64,000 nt of DNA from QKTW01 sp052161885 (GCA_052161885.1 CP197396.1:4464001-4528000); one strand, 5' to 3'; counted from the first letter of the stretch, positions 1 through 9,340 are shown. Notes: generated from the sequence alone by a model not told the origin. Program-made: numbers and translations.

Positions 1-124
1 TTCAGCACTCGCTGTTCAGGTCTCACGTCTTACATTTTATTATTGACCAATCGCTATTCATGTTTAACACTTTTTTAATTACATTGATAATGATTTAACG
101 ATATAATTTCTTTTTTTTGCAGTG

Positions 125-433
125 ATGCGACATGTGCTTGCCATATTCTTCCTTACAATATTTTCTTTCCAGGTGCTGCCTGTAAAGGAAATAGGCAAGC
201 TGTTGTTTAAGTCGCAGACTACCGAAGAAGTGCATGAAGACACCTGCGATACTGCTCCTGATATAAAAGTTAAGAAAGAAGGCGACCCGTTTCATCCTGT
301 CTTCTTTGAAAATATTCCCCTGGCACGTGTGCAGAATCTTACTGCACGTATTGCTCTTGTTATTCATCGCACCTCAGAGTTGCCGGATTATCATATACCG
401 GATATTCTTACGCCGCCTCCGAATGCCTGTTAA
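125..433 (+). CDS. Small exported protein of unknown function
   Basis: A 102-residue protein I cannot assign to a named family. The first 20 or so residues (MRHVLAIFFLTIFSFQVLP) look like a signal peptide or membrane anchor. The remainder is short, has two cysteines (one in EDTCDT, one as the last residue) and a proline-rich end (DILTPPPNAC). A GTG lies one codon upstream, but the ATG at 125 is preferred. It precedes the SulP transporter by 183 bases, so it may be its own transcript. The pairing with SulP and carbonic anhydrase suggests, but does not show, a link to anion or CO2 handling. Confidence 0.6.
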   Translation: MRHVLAIFFLTIFSFQVLPVKEIGKLLFKSQTTEEVHEDTCDTAPDIKVKKEGDPFHPVFFENIPLARVQNLTARIALVIHRTSELPDYHIPDILTPPPNAC

Positions 434-616
434 GTATTTTGCTTAACCCTTTTCCTTTTTTATTCTAAAAAAAAATACGATCGCTTTTTTGCGGATGCCT
501 GTGCACGCACGCCTCTTTGTGTGTGTGTACCAAACGGCGGCTGCACGGCATTTCGCAATATAACAGCCCAATAGCTGAAACCTTGGGTATTTGATCCCAG
601 CAACATTTATTTCCAG

Positions 617-2287
617 ATGAAACAACAGAATTCTCTTTTCTTCAACATAAAAAACGATGCTACTGCAGGCCTCGTGGTCTTTCTCATCGCAGTTCCGCTA
701 TGTTTAGGTATAGCCCTGGCATGCGGAGCGCCACTTATTTCCGGTATCAACGCGGGTATCGTAGGTGGTCTTGTAATCGGTTTTCTCAGTAAGTCAAACC
801 TGAGCGTGAGCGGACCGGCGGCGGGCCTTACCGCTATTGTGGCTGCAGCAATCACTGCTCTCGGCAACTTTGAGATATTTCTCTGTGCAGTAATGGTGGC
901 TGGTATATTCCAGTTGGCATTGGGCCTTTTGAAGGCCGGCAGTATTTCCAATTATTTTCCATCTAATGTGATAGAAGGGATGCTGGCCGCGATCGGCATT
1001 ATTATTATCCTGAAGGAGCTGCCACATGCAGTAGGCTATGATAAGGATAATATGGGAGATTTTTTCTTCATTGAAACATCCGGAGATAATACCTTCTCTT
1101 CTATATTTCATTCCATCAGCTTCCTGCATCCCGGCGCCATCATTGTTGCTGTGGTTTCACTGGCTTTGCTGATATTATGGCAGCGTCCGTTTTTTAAGAA
1201 GATACAATGGCTGCCCGGTGGGCTGGTGGCGGTAATTGCCGGTACATTGGTCAATGAAGCATTGATCGCCACGGGAAGCAAATGGGCAATAGGAACCAAA
1301 CACCTTGTAAGCCTGCCTGTAGCAAGATCTTTTGGTGAATACCTGAACCAGTACCGTTTACCGGACTTCAGTGGCTTTGCCAACCCGCAGGTATGGCAAA
1401 CCGGTTTTATCATTGCGATCGTGGCATCTATTGAAACATTACTGTGTATTGAAGCTACCGATAAGCTGGATCCTTTAAAACGCTTTACATCCGGCAATGC
1501 AGAACTGCGCGCACAAGGCATCGGTAATCTCATCTGCGGCCTGATAGGCGGGCTGCCTGTTACATCAGTGATCGTCCGCTCTTCTGCCAATATCAATGCA
1601 GGCGGGCGTACCAAGGTTTCTACGATGATACATGGCTTGCTGCTGCTGGTCTGTGTGGCGTTCATACCCGCACTGATGAACCACATACCGCTTGCATCGC
1701 TGGCGGCAATACTTATCATTACAGGTTACAGGCTGTGTAATCCTGCGGTATTTAAGCATATGTGGAAAGAAGGTGGGCTCACGCAGTTCGTTCCGTTTAT
1801 TGTAACGGTAGTGGCCGTAGTGCTTACCGACTTGCTGAAAGGTGTAGCCCTGGGGCTTATATTCAGTGTGTTTTACATCCTGCGCCAGAATATGCGCATC
1901 CCATACTATTATCACCGCAGCACATACAGCAATGGCGATCTCATAAAACTGACGCTCGCACAGGAAGTGTCTTTTCTGAATAAAGCCAGCATTAAGCAAA
2001 CAATAGATAACATGCCGGAAAACAGCAGCGTGATCATTGATGCCAGCCAGACAGAATATATAGACTTTGATGTGCTGGACCTGATAAAAGATTTTGCGGC
2101 ATCCAAAGCTCCGTCAAAGAATATAACTGTATCACTTGTAGGCTTCAGAAATGTATATAAGGTGCCGGCAGCAGCATCGGAAAAAGAAATAATAAACAAG
2201 CTGCTTACAACGGACGAAGTGCCTGGCCGTTCTGCAGGCAGCTACAGGAAACTGTTGCGGCAACTGACACCTAAACGTGCCACATAA
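617..2287 (+). CDS. SulP-family inorganic anion (probably bicarbonate) transporter
   Basis: A 556-residue membrane protein of the SulP/SLC26 family. The N-terminal segment after the first helix (DATAGLVVFLIAVPLCLGI) and the following SVSGPAAGLTAIV segment are family hallmarks. About 10-14 hydrophobic helices extend to roughly residue 420. The cytoplasmic tail (about 435-530, with SVIIDASQTEYIDFDVLDLI) reads as a STAS domain. The beta-carbonic anhydrase gene starts 28 bases downstream, so the two are almost certainly cotranscribed. SulP proteins linked to carbonic anhydrase are generally taken to move bicarbonate, although sulfate cannot be excluded from sequence. The ATG at 617 gives a normal family N-terminus. 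Confidence 0.9.
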   Translation: MKQQNSLFFNIKNDATAGLVVFLIAVPLCLGIALACGAPLISGINAGIVGGLVIGFLSKSNLSVSGPAAGLTAIVAAAITALGNFEIFLCAVMVAGIFQLALGLLKAGSISNYFPSNVIEGMLAAIGIIIILKELPHAVGYDKDNMGDFFFIETSGDNTFSSIFHSISFLHPGAIIVAVVSLALLILWQRPFFKKIQWLPGGLVAVIAGTLVNEALIATGSKWAIGTKHLVSLPVARSFGEYLNQYRLPDFSGFANPQVWQTGFIIAIVASIETLLCIEATDKLDPLKRFTSGNAELRAQGIGNLICGLIGGLPVTSVIVRSSANINAGGRTKVSTMIHGLLLLVCVAFIPALMNHIPLASLAAILIITGYRLCNPAVFKHMWKEGGLTQFVPFIVTVVAVVLTDLLKGVALGLIFSVFYILRQNMRIPYYYHRSTYSNGDLIKLTLAQEVSFLNKASIKQTIDNMPENSSVIIDASQTEYIDFDVLDLIKDFAASKAPSKNITVSLVGFRNVYKVPAAASEKEIINKLLTTDEVPGRSAGSYRKLLRQLTPKRAT

Positions 2288-2315
2288 TAATTCTTAACCT
2301 CAAAAAACGTAAACA

Positions 2316-2990
2316 ATGCATACAAGAAATTATAGCAGTCTCCCTTCAGAGCTAACACCGTTTGAAGCCCTTCAGTTGCTCAAAGAAGGCAATTTCAGAT
2401 TTATCAACAACCTGAGCAGGAACCGCGACCTGCTGGAACTTGTAAACAAAACAAAAGACGGGCAATGGCCGTTTGCAGCAATACTCAGCTGTATGGACTC
2501 ACGCACTTCTGCAGAGCTTGTCTTTGACCAGGGCCTGGGAGACATATTCAGTGTACGGATTGCAGGCAATGTGGTAATGGAAGAAGTGCTCGGCAGCCTG
2601 GAATATGCAACTGCCGTAGCGGGCTCAAAACTGATTGTGGTGCTGGGCCATTCCAATTGCGGTGCCATCAAAGGTGCCTGCGATCATGTGGAGCTCGGTA
2701 ACCTCACCACACTTCTCGATCGTATACAACCGGCGGTAGAAAGAGAGACAACGGTGAAAACAGGGCGTAACAGCCATAACCCGGAGTTTGTGGAAGCGGT
2801 GGCACACCTCAATGTGGCATATAGCGTGGAGGAAATCCTGCGGCAGAGCAAAGTGATCCGCGAACTGGTCGAGGACGGACGCGTAGGTATTATTCCGGCG
2901 ATGTATGATGTAGCTACCGGCAAAGTAAAATTTATTGAAGAGATAGACGTTCCGGCAAAAACATATGAAGAGACGCAAGAAGTGATGTAG
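2316..2990 (+). CDS. Beta-class carbonic anhydrase
   Basis: A 224-residue beta-carbonic anhydrase, which interconverts CO2 and bicarbonate in the cytoplasm. The zinc ligands and catalytic dyad are visible: C59-x-D61-x-R63 in CMDSR, and H112-x-x-C115 in HSNCGA. Length is normal for the family. It lies 28 bases behind the SulP transporter and is followed by a strong terminator, so the pair forms one transcription unit. The natural reading is that the enzyme equilibrates bicarbonate brought in or moved out by the transporter. Paralogues active on carbonyl sulfide or CS2 exist, but nothing here points to them. Confidence 0.93.
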   Translation: MHTRNYSSLPSELTPFEALQLLKEGNFRFINNLSRNRDLLELVNKTKDGQWPFAAILSCMDSRTSAELVFDQGLGDIFSVRIAGNVVMEEVLGSLEYATAVAGSKLIVVLGHSNCGAIKGACDHVELGNLTTLLDRIQPAVERETTVKTGRNSHNPEFVEAVAHLNVAYSVEEILRQSKVIRELVEDGRVGIIPAMYDVATGKVKFIEEIDVPAKTYEETQEVM

Positions 2991-3024
2991 GCGTTAATGT
3001 GTGATGTGTTTGTTTTTAGAGAGT

Positions 3025-3056
3025 AAGGCCGTGGTAAAACACGGTCTTATTTTTTT
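3025..3056 (+). terminator. Rho-independent terminator after carbonic anhydrase
   Basis: A 9-bp stem (AAGGCCGTG with CACGGTCTT, one G-U pair) and a 6-base loop are followed by a T-rich run. It lies 35 bases after the carbonic anhydrase stop codon and separates that unit from pfkA. Confidence 0.85.
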
Positions 3057-3122
3057 ATAAAACCTCATACGCCGTATGCTTGTGAAATGAAGATTGTGTA
3101 ATTTTCGGCTAATAATGCGGCT

Positions 3123-4103
3123 ATGGAAAATAACTTACGTAAAATAGGCATACTTACATCCGGTGGCGATGCGCCGGGTATGAATGCAGCTATCAGGGCC
3201 GTGGTACGGACCGCGATCTATCATAACATGGAAGTGTACGGCATCAGGCATGGCTACCAGGGGATGATTGATGGTGATATTTTCCGGATGCAGACAACTG
3301 ATGTAGCCAACATTATACAGCGTGGCGGTACTATCCTCAAAACAGCGCGCAGCAAAGCTTTTCTAACAGAAGAAGGCCGTGCAGAAGCATACAGGCAACT
3401 GCAGCAGCATGGCATAGAAGCCCTGGTGCTGATAGGTGGCGATGGTACGTTCCGTGGCGCGGTAGAATTCTTTAAGCAATTTACCATCCCTGCTGTAGGC
3501 TTGCCCGGCACAATAGATAAAGATCTTTCCGGTACAGATTTTACCATAGGATTTGACACTGCTGTAAACACTGCGGTGGAAGCGATAGACAAAATACGGG
3601 ATACTGCAGATGCACATGACCGGCTTTTTGTAGTAGAAGTGATGGGGCGGGATGCTGGTTATATAGCGCTGAACAGTGGTATTGCCTGCGGTGCAGAAGA
3701 TATTCTGATACCGGAAGTGATGACGCATATAGACGATGTACTCGATCGTATAGATGTAGATGAGCGGCGCAAAAAAAATGTGCATATACTGGTGGTGGCA
3801 GAAGGCGATGAATTTGGCGGGGCGCAACTCGGCAAGCTCATCAAAGATCGTTTTCCAGATATAGATACAAGAATTGCGGTGCTGGGGCATATACAGCGTG
3901 GCGGTTCGCCCAGTTATGCCGATCGTGTACTGGCCAGCAGACTGGGATATGCTGCAGTGATGGCACTACGTGAGAACAGGACGCAGGTGATGGCTGGAAT
4001 TATTAATGGACAGCTTGCCTACACACCTTTTGAGCAGGTGATCAAGCAGAATGCTATGTTAAGCAGTGATATGCTGGAAATGATAAGAGTACTTTCGATA
4101 TAA
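3123..4103 (+). CDS. pfkA: ATP-dependent 6-phosphofructokinase
   Basis: A 326-residue phosphofructokinase (fructose 6-phosphate + ATP to fructose 1,6-bisphosphate, glycolysis). The N-terminal GGDAPGMNA, the IGGDGT nucleotide loop and PGTID are present. The glycines in GGDG and PGTID, where pyrophosphate-dependent enzymes carry Asp and Lys, indicate ATP as phosphoryl donor. The usual TIDND is TIDKD here; both aspartates are kept. The later VVEVMGRDAGYIAL and HIQRGGSPS segments are typical. A sequence resembling a promoter -7 element (TAATTTTC, 3099-3106) lies about 15 bases before the ATG. The 3' end faces the end of the polysaccharide locus. Confidence 0.95.
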   Translation: MENNLRKIGILTSGGDAPGMNAAIRAVVRTAIYHNMEVYGIRHGYQGMIDGDIFRMQTTDVANIIQRGGTILKTARSKAFLTEEGRAEAYRQLQQHGIEALVLIGGDGTFRGAVEFFKQFTIPAVGLPGTIDKDLSGTDFTIGFDTAVNTAVEAIDKIRDTADAHDRLFVVEVMGRDAGYIALNSGIACGAEDILIPEVMTHIDDVLDRIDVDERRKKNVHILVVAEGDEFGGAQLGKLIKDRFPDIDTRIAVLGHIQRGGSPSYADRVLASRLGYAAVMALRENRTQVMAGIINGQLAYTPFEQVIKQNAMLSSDMLEMIRVLSI

Positions 4104-4104
4104 A

Positions 4105-4230
4105 AAGTTAACCGCAAAGGCTGTTGAGTACCGCAGAATGCGCTAAGTAAAGGCAGATTTTTTACGTAAGATTTTAAATTCGAAATTGCTTTGCGTTTTT
4201 CGTCTTCTTTGCTGCCTTTGCGGCAAAATA
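4105..4230. repeat. CCGCAAAGG-type intergenic inverted repeat
   Basis: This intergenic stretch between two convergent genes has CCGCAAAGGC at 4112-4121 and its exact complement GCCTTTGCGG at 4214-4223. Degenerate related words lie between them (ACCGCAGAATGCGCTAAG, TTGCTTTGCGTTTTTCG). It reads as a worn copy of a CGCAAAGG-rich intergenic element. In RNA the ends could form a long imperfect hairpin and end transcription from both sides. Confidence 0.55.
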
Positions 4231-4243
4231 TTGATAAAAGCTA

Positions 4244-5329
4244 TCAGGAGAACAGGCTGGTGAAAGCTGGTTTCAGGGAATCGATACTGTATTCCGCAAC
4301 CATCTTCTGCCGGCCTTTTTCGCCCATTGACCGGCGGAGGGGTGCTTCATTAAGCAGTGCGGTCAGGTGTCTGTGCCAATCATCTGATGTTTTGCAGATA
4401 TAGCCGTTTACTCCTTCTTCAATAATAACCGAGTTGACACCAACAGGCGTTGCCAGTGCCGGTATGCCCAGCGATAAATATTGTATCAGCTTGAAACCAC
4501 ATTTGCCTTCGCTCCAGGGATCGGGAGTAAGTGGCATAATACCAATCCCTATCTGCATCAGGTCTTCAATTTCTGTTGCTGCATTCCAGGGAATAAACTT
4601 CCAGTTTTTGAGCGGCAGCTGTGGTTCTTTATCAGCAATTACCACAAAGCAGAAATCATGTTCTTCCTGCAGTTGCTGCAACACAGGAATTACCTCATTA
4701 ATATACTTGAGTGTAGAGTGGCTGCCTGTCCAGCCGATGGTTGCCGGTTTGCCGGAACTGTGTTCCTGCAGACGGTTGTAGCGGTTTGTAGTGTCTACAA
4801 CAGTTGGTGTACGTACGATGGTTGCCTGGGTATGCTGCTTTGCATAGCTGCAGAGATAATCATTGCCTGCGGATATCTTATATGACCATTTAAGGACGTA
4901 AGGGATTTTCCAGAAGGCCTTGACCAGTGCTGCGATTTTGTTTTCAGCAGATGTATTTGGAATCCAGATCGCATCGTCAAAATCGAAAATGATCTTTTTC
5001 TTCAGTACTTTTTTCAAATACCATTCAAATACCGGAGGGCCCAGTGGTGCGGCTTCGCGGTGGATGAAAATATAATCATATGTCTTTGCTTCCCTGCGTA
5101 CAGTCTTCCAGCGTTGTGCAAAACCTTTCAGTATGCCTTTTACTTTTTGCAGGGCAGAACCGCCTTTGTACAGGATGTTCCAGGTAGCTTCGTTCATAAA
5201 AGGCCGCAGTGTATAATTGATACCGGCTGCATCCAGTACTGGCAGCAGGTTCTCTACGCGGAAACGTTGTGACGGTGCCCTGTGCAATGGGTAAGGAACC
5301 AGGAAAAGTACACGTACCGGATCAGGCAT
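4244..5329 (-). CDS. Glycosyltransferase, GT-B fold (family 4-like)
   Basis: A 361-residue cytoplasmic glycosyltransferase. The N-terminus (VRVLFLVPYPLHRAPSQRF) and a C-terminal donor-binding half (IGIMPLTPDPWSEGKCGFKL, then YLSLGIPALATPVGVN) fit the GT4/GT1 architecture. Donor and acceptor cannot be read from sequence. It is the last gene of the polysaccharide locus. Its ATG overlaps the TGA of the preceding glycosyltransferase by 8 bases, so translational coupling is likely. Confidence 0.85.
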   Translation of the reverse strand: MPDPVRVLFLVPYPLHRAPSQRFRVENLLPVLDAAGINYTLRPFMNEATWNILYKGGSALQKVKGILKGFAQRWKTVRREAKTYDYIFIHREAAPLGPPVFEWYLKKVLKKKIIFDFDDAIWIPNTSAENKIAALVKAFWKIPYVLKWSYKISAGNDYLCSYAKQHTQATIVRTPTVVDTTNRYNRLQEHSSGKPATIGWTGSHSTLKYINEVIPVLQQLQEEHDFCFVVIADKEPQLPLKNWKFIPWNAATEIEDLMQIGIGIMPLTPDPWSEGKCGFKLIQYLSLGIPALATPVGVNSVIIEEGVNGYICKTSDDWHRHLTALLNEAPLRRSMGEKGRQKMVAEYSIDSLKPAFTSLFS

Positions 5330-6569
5330 TTACAATTGTTTTGGGAGCACATAAAGATCGGTAAATAGCTGCGTAGGATTCAATGCCTTTGGCCAGATCA
5401 AAATAGTCGAAGCAACCTTCGCGTATTGCAGCTGGGTCAAATGATGTGTTGGCAAGTTCCTGTAATGCTTTGCTGTAGCCCTCGGGCGAGTAATCGTGCA
5501 CCAGCACACCAGCTTTATACTGCTGTACAATACGGTCGGAGTCGCCCACACCGGCATTGCAGATAACAGGTATGCCCATGGCCATCAGTTCTCCTTGTTT
5601 TACCGGGGAGGAAGCCATTTTAGAAAATACTTTTTTCAGGAAAAAAAGCCCATAATGCATCATAGAGATGTAGTATGGTACTTCATTTCGTGCGGCACTG
5701 ACAATGTATATTCTGTCTGCAGGAATACCCTGCTGCTGTGCCTCAGCGTGTATCATCTCTTCTGGCTCTGTAGTTACAAAGAACAGAATGCTTTCCGGTT
5801 TTTGCTGCAGCCATACTTTAAAAAATGCCAGCATTTCGGGCAGCAGATACCAGGTCCCCAAAGATCCTACATAGCCCAAAACCGTTTGCCCGTCAGGGAT
5901 ACCGGCCTTCCGGCGTAACTCCAGTTGCTTGTCTGTGTTTATTTTTGCAGGATCAAACAGCTCTGTATCAACGCAGCATGGAATTACATCAATGGGCGTA
6001 TGTTTTGCCAGCGGCCATTTGGCTATTTCTTCTTTTGCTGCATGCGTCAGTGACACAATGGCGTCGGCCTGCTCGAGGTATTGTTTTTCTTTTTTCTTGA
6101 AAAATTTATAAACAGTGCTGAAGAGCGGATTGCTGAGCTTCCAGAGACCGCCGTCTACGCGTTCATCTGCCCAGAAGCCACGCATATCAAATATGAAAGG
6201 CACTCCGTGCTCTTTTTTCATCCATTGGCCGGCCAATGCGGAGATATAGCTGCGGCAATGAATGATATCAAATTTTTTAGAGCGGTGCAGCTCCAGTGTT
6301 TTCTGTTTTATTTTCCGCACATCCTTTACGGTTGAAAGTATAGGCGGTTTGCGTGTATATGATATAGGATGCCAGTCTATATTATGCCGGCGGCAGATAT
6401 TTTCAATAAGGGGTTTTACAGATGCCCGTTCCGGTTTCTCACAGCTGAGCAGGCTTATATTATGACCTTTGGCTGAAAGCCCGGCGAGATAGGGCAATAC
6501 CTGGCTCTGGCCAAGCGGATCGGTCATGCCGTCGTAGGAGATAAAAAGTATATTTCCGCTGTAACTCAT
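5322..6569 (-). CDS. Glycosyltransferase family 4-like
   Basis: A 415-residue GT-B glycosyltransferase. The N-terminus NILFISYDGMTDPLGQSQVLPY and the C-terminal MAMGIPVICNAGVGDSD donor loop are typical of polysaccharide GT4 enzymes. The start is set at the ATG at 6569, where it overlaps the asnB stop in an ATGA arrangement. A longer reading to 6620 would run into asnB and adds unconserved residues. It overlaps the following glycosyltransferase by 8 bases. The sugar specificity is unknown. Confidence 0.86.
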   Translation of the reverse strand: MSYSGNILFISYDGMTDPLGQSQVLPYLAGLSAKGHNISLLSCEKPERASVKPLIENICRRHNIDWHPISYTRKPPILSTVKDVRKIKQKTLELHRSKKFDIIHCRSYISALAGQWMKKEHGVPFIFDMRGFWADERVDGGLWKLSNPLFSTVYKFFKKKEKQYLEQADAIVSLTHAAKEEIAKWPLAKHTPIDVIPCCVDTELFDPAKINTDKQLELRRKAGIPDGQTVLGYVGSLGTWYLLPEMLAFFKVWLQQKPESILFFVTTEPEEMIHAEAQQQGIPADRIYIVSAARNEVPYYISMMHYGLFFLKKVFSKMASSPVKQGELMAMGIPVICNAGVGDSDRIVQQYKAGVLVHDYSPEGYSKALQELANTSFDPAAIREGCFDYFDLAKGIESYAAIYRSLCAPKTIVNA

Positions 6570-8407
6570 GCTTTTTTGTGTTGTGTTGCGTACCACCAAT
6601 GCAAAACCAGCAGAACCCACACCCTGTTGTAGAAATAAGTGGTGCCGTTTCGGTACTCCTGCAGCAACGACTGAACATAGGCGGGGTTTACAACTCCGAG
6701 TTCGCGTACCAGTTCGTCGTTCAGGTATTTATCTGTCAGCGGCTTCAGTTCATGGCGCAACCATTTGTTGAGCGGTATGGCAAATCCTCTTTTCGGGCGT
6801 TCAAATATTTCGCGGGGTACCATTTCATACAGCACTTTTTTCATCAGGTACTTTGTGCCGTAGCCTTCGCGTATTTTCAGTTCCATCGGTACATTCAGCG
6901 CAAACTCCACAATGTCCATGTCCAATAGCGGAACGCGCGTTTCCAGTGAATAACGCATACTTGCACGGTCCACTTTTACCAGCAGATCATCCTTAAGATA
7001 ATGTTCCAGGTCCCAGAAAGCCTGTTTTTCCTGCGGCTGGCCTTTCTGTGGCAACTCATTTATTGCATCAAAATGGAATGCAGGTTTTATGAGCATCCTG
7101 TACAGTTCCTGCTCGCTGAAAAAGTATTGTTCCTGCGAAAATATATGGCTCGCGATACGTGATGGGCTGGGATAACCAAACAGCTTGCCCGCGCGCTGGT
7201 AGCGCTCGTTCATAAACTGGCTGGCCCAGAGCAGCGGCTTGCGTAACGCGCGTACTTTAGGATCGTTCAGGCGACGCGCCCATGCATACATGCCATAGCC
7301 CTGGAAGAGCTCGTCACCACCATCGCCGGAAAGCGTTACGGTAACATGTTGCCTCGCCAGTCTTGATACAAGCATGGTAGGAAATGCAGAAGAGTCTGCA
7401 AATGGTTCGTCATACACGGAAATAAACTCCGGTACAAGTTCCAGCACATCGTCCAGCTTTACGCGGAAGAGATGGTGTGCTGTTTTCAGGTGTTCTGCTA
7501 CCTGTTGTGCATATTGTGACTCATCAAAAGCTGCTTCTTCAAATCCTATGCTGAAAGTATTGACCTGCCTGCTGCTGGTATTGGCTGCGACCGCAGAAAC
7601 CAGGCTCGAGTCTATACCGCCGCTCAGGAATGTGCCCAGTGGCACATCTGAAATCATCTGACGATTTACAGCGGCAAAAAGTTTTTCTTTATATATGTTT
7701 AGAGCCTGCTGCTCATCCAGTACCGGGTTTGCGAGATAATGATCTGCGGCGCTCCAGTATTGCTCTGTATGCCAGTGGCTGTTTTTAATATCCAGTATGC
7801 CAAAATACCCTGCAGGAAATTTTTCAATTCCTGTGTAGATAGTCATTGGCTGCGGAATGTAGCCAAGATGCAGGAAGTAGGGAATAGCTTCTTTGTTTAT
7901 TCCCGTTTGTGCTGTGGCTATTGCTTTCAGCTCCGAAGCAAACATCAGATCATTTTCGCTGCGGCTGATGAACAAAGGTTTGATGCCCAGCTGATCGCGG
8001 CAAAGAATCAGTTTGTCTTCAAGTGTATCATAAATAGCAAAGGCAAAGATGCCGTTCAGCCAGCTGAAGGAAACCGGACCGTATTGCACGAACAGCTCCA
8101 GTATCACTTCTGTGTCGCTGTGTGTCTGCCAGTGTTTTCCGGGAAGTTTGGCGCGCAGTTCGTTGAAGTTATACACCTCCCCGTTATACACCATTACATA
8201 CCGGCCATCGGCAGAGTGCATTGGCTGATTGGCGGTTACGGAAAGGTCTATGATGCTGAGCCTGCGATGTCCCAGGAATACTTTTCCCGAACGCGAAGTA
8301 TAGTAGCCTCCGGAATCCGGGCCGCGGTGCTGCATGACATCTGTAACGCCATGCATTTTTACTTCATCAATACCTTGCTTTGAGAAAGCCCCTGCTATAC
8401 CACACAT
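6566..8407 (-). CDS. asnB: Asparagine synthase-like glutamine amidotransferase
   Basis: A 613-residue glutamine-dependent asparagine synthetase-type protein. It begins MCGIAG, exposing the N-terminal Cys2 nucleophile of a class II glutaminase. The ATP pyrophosphatase loop FLSGGIDSSL follows near the middle, so both half-reactions look intact. Length is normal. Because it lies between glycosyltransferases with overlapping ends, it more likely amidates a carboxyl group of a sugar (for example a uronic acid) or another locus intermediate than free aspartate. That role is inferred from context. A plain asparagine synthetase remains possible. Confidence 0.85.
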   Translation of the reverse strand: MCGIAGAFSKQGIDEVKMHGVTDVMQHRGPDSGGYYTSRSGKVFLGHRRLSIIDLSVTANQPMHSADGRYVMVYNGEVYNFNELRAKLPGKHWQTHSDTEVILELFVQYGPVSFSWLNGIFAFAIYDTLEDKLILCRDQLGIKPLFISRSENDLMFASELKAIATAQTGINKEAIPYFLHLGYIPQPMTIYTGIEKFPAGYFGILDIKNSHWHTEQYWSAADHYLANPVLDEQQALNIYKEKLFAAVNRQMISDVPLGTFLSGGIDSSLVSAVAANTSSRQVNTFSIGFEEAAFDESQYAQQVAEHLKTAHHLFRVKLDDVLELVPEFISVYDEPFADSSAFPTMLVSRLARQHVTVTLSGDGGDELFQGYGMYAWARRLNDPKVRALRKPLLWASQFMNERYQRAGKLFGYPSPSRIASHIFSQEQYFFSEQELYRMLIKPAFHFDAINELPQKGQPQEKQAFWDLEHYLKDDLLVKVDRASMRYSLETRVPLLDMDIVEFALNVPMELKIREGYGTKYLMKKVLYEMVPREIFERPKRGFAIPLNKWLRHELKPLTDKYLNDELVRELGVVNPAYVQSLLQEYRNGTTYFYNRVWVLLVLHWWYATQHKKA

Positions 8408-8416
8408 TGCTTAAAA

Positions 8417-9340
8417 CTATTTACCCCATGTTTTTAATATGCGCTGTATGCCATCTTTGTAAGGCAACAGATCACGGCCGAGCAATTCGCGCATTTTACC
8501 GATGTCGGGCTGGCGCTTTGTCATGTCTCCTTCTTTCAGCGGCGGCAGATGTACGATCCTGGATTTTGAGCCGGTAAGCTCAATGATCGTTTCTGCCAGT
8601 TCTTTGATGGTAATAACATAGTCGTTACCGATATTGTATACTTCGTTTTTATATTTTTCTTCAAACAGCGTTTTCAGGCATGCATCGATGTTATCGTCGA
8701 TGTAGCAGAAGGTGCGCGACTGTGAACCATCTCCGTACACAGTGATATCCCGGCCTTCCAGTGCTGCATGCAGAAATTTGGACATTACAAAGTCAGGACT
8801 TTGCTTGGGCCCGTATGTATTGAAGAAGCGGAAGATCGTGTAATCAAGACCGTACTCCTGGTGATAAGATCGGCAGTATGATTCACCGATATTTTTCACT
8901 ACCGCATAAGGCAGACGTGAATTGAGCGGTGTAGTATATTCATGCTGCGGCAGTACAACGGGCTCACCATATACTTCTGATGATGAAGAGTAGAAGACAC
9001 GTTTTACGCCTGTGTTTTTGCACAGGTTCAGGATGTTTTTTATACCGTCAATATCATCGAGCACCATCACCGGGTTTTCCAGTGTACGCAATACACCTAC
9101 TACTGCTGCATAATGATATACATAGTCGAACTTATAGGCCGTCATCACAGCGGCAATGTCATGATAGTTGTTGACATCACATTTGATAAAAGTGCAGCGT
9201 TCGTGCTGCGGAATATTTTCTTTGCGGCCGGTAAGAAAGTTGTCTACAAGCACTACTTCAAAGTCGGGGAAGGAGAGCAGCTTGTCGGCCAGGCTGCTGG
9301 GAACGAAACCCGCGCCGCCGGTAATAAGTACTTTTACCAT
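8417..9340 (-). CDS. NAD-dependent epimerase/dehydratase (extended SDR)
   Basis: A 307-residue extended short-chain dehydrogenase of the nucleotide-sugar epimerase/dehydratase type, closest in feel to UDP-glucuronate decarboxylase or GalE-like enzymes. The Rossmann loop reads TGGAGFVPSSL, so the third glycine of GxxGxxG is proline. The SSSSEVYG stretch and the catalytic Y-x-x-x-K (YAVVK) are present, as is FNTYGP. The substrate is presumably a nucleotide sugar for this polysaccharide. The 3' end lies 9 bases from asnB and the start overlaps the preceding glycosyltransferase by 7 bases. Confidence 0.84.
   Translation of the reverse strand: MVKVLITGGAGFVPSSLADKLLSFPDFEVVLVDNFLTGRKENIPQHERCTFIKCDVNNYHDIAAVMTAYKFDYVYHYAAVVGVLRTLENPVMVLDDIDGIKNILNLCKNTGVKRVFYSSSSEVYGEPVVLPQHEYTTPLNSRLPYAVVKNIGESYCRSYHQEYGLDYTIFRFFNTYGPKQSPDFVMSKFLHAALEGRDITVYGDGSQSRTFCYIDDNIDACLKTLFEEKYKNEVYNIGNDYVITIKELAETIIELTGSKSRIVHLPPLKEGDMTKRQPDIGKMRELLGRDLLPYKDGIQRILKTWGK

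Noticed and set aside
433..616. TGTGTGTGTAC and flanking sequence as a regulatory repeat
   Set aside because: The short TG run is not paired or repeated elsewhere in the window, and no clear promoter could be placed relative to it.
6566..8407. Simple asparagine biosynthesis as the role of the asnB-like gene
   Set aside because: The enzyme is intact, so it cannot be ruled out. The overlapping ends with glycosyltransferases make a role in glycan modification more likely.
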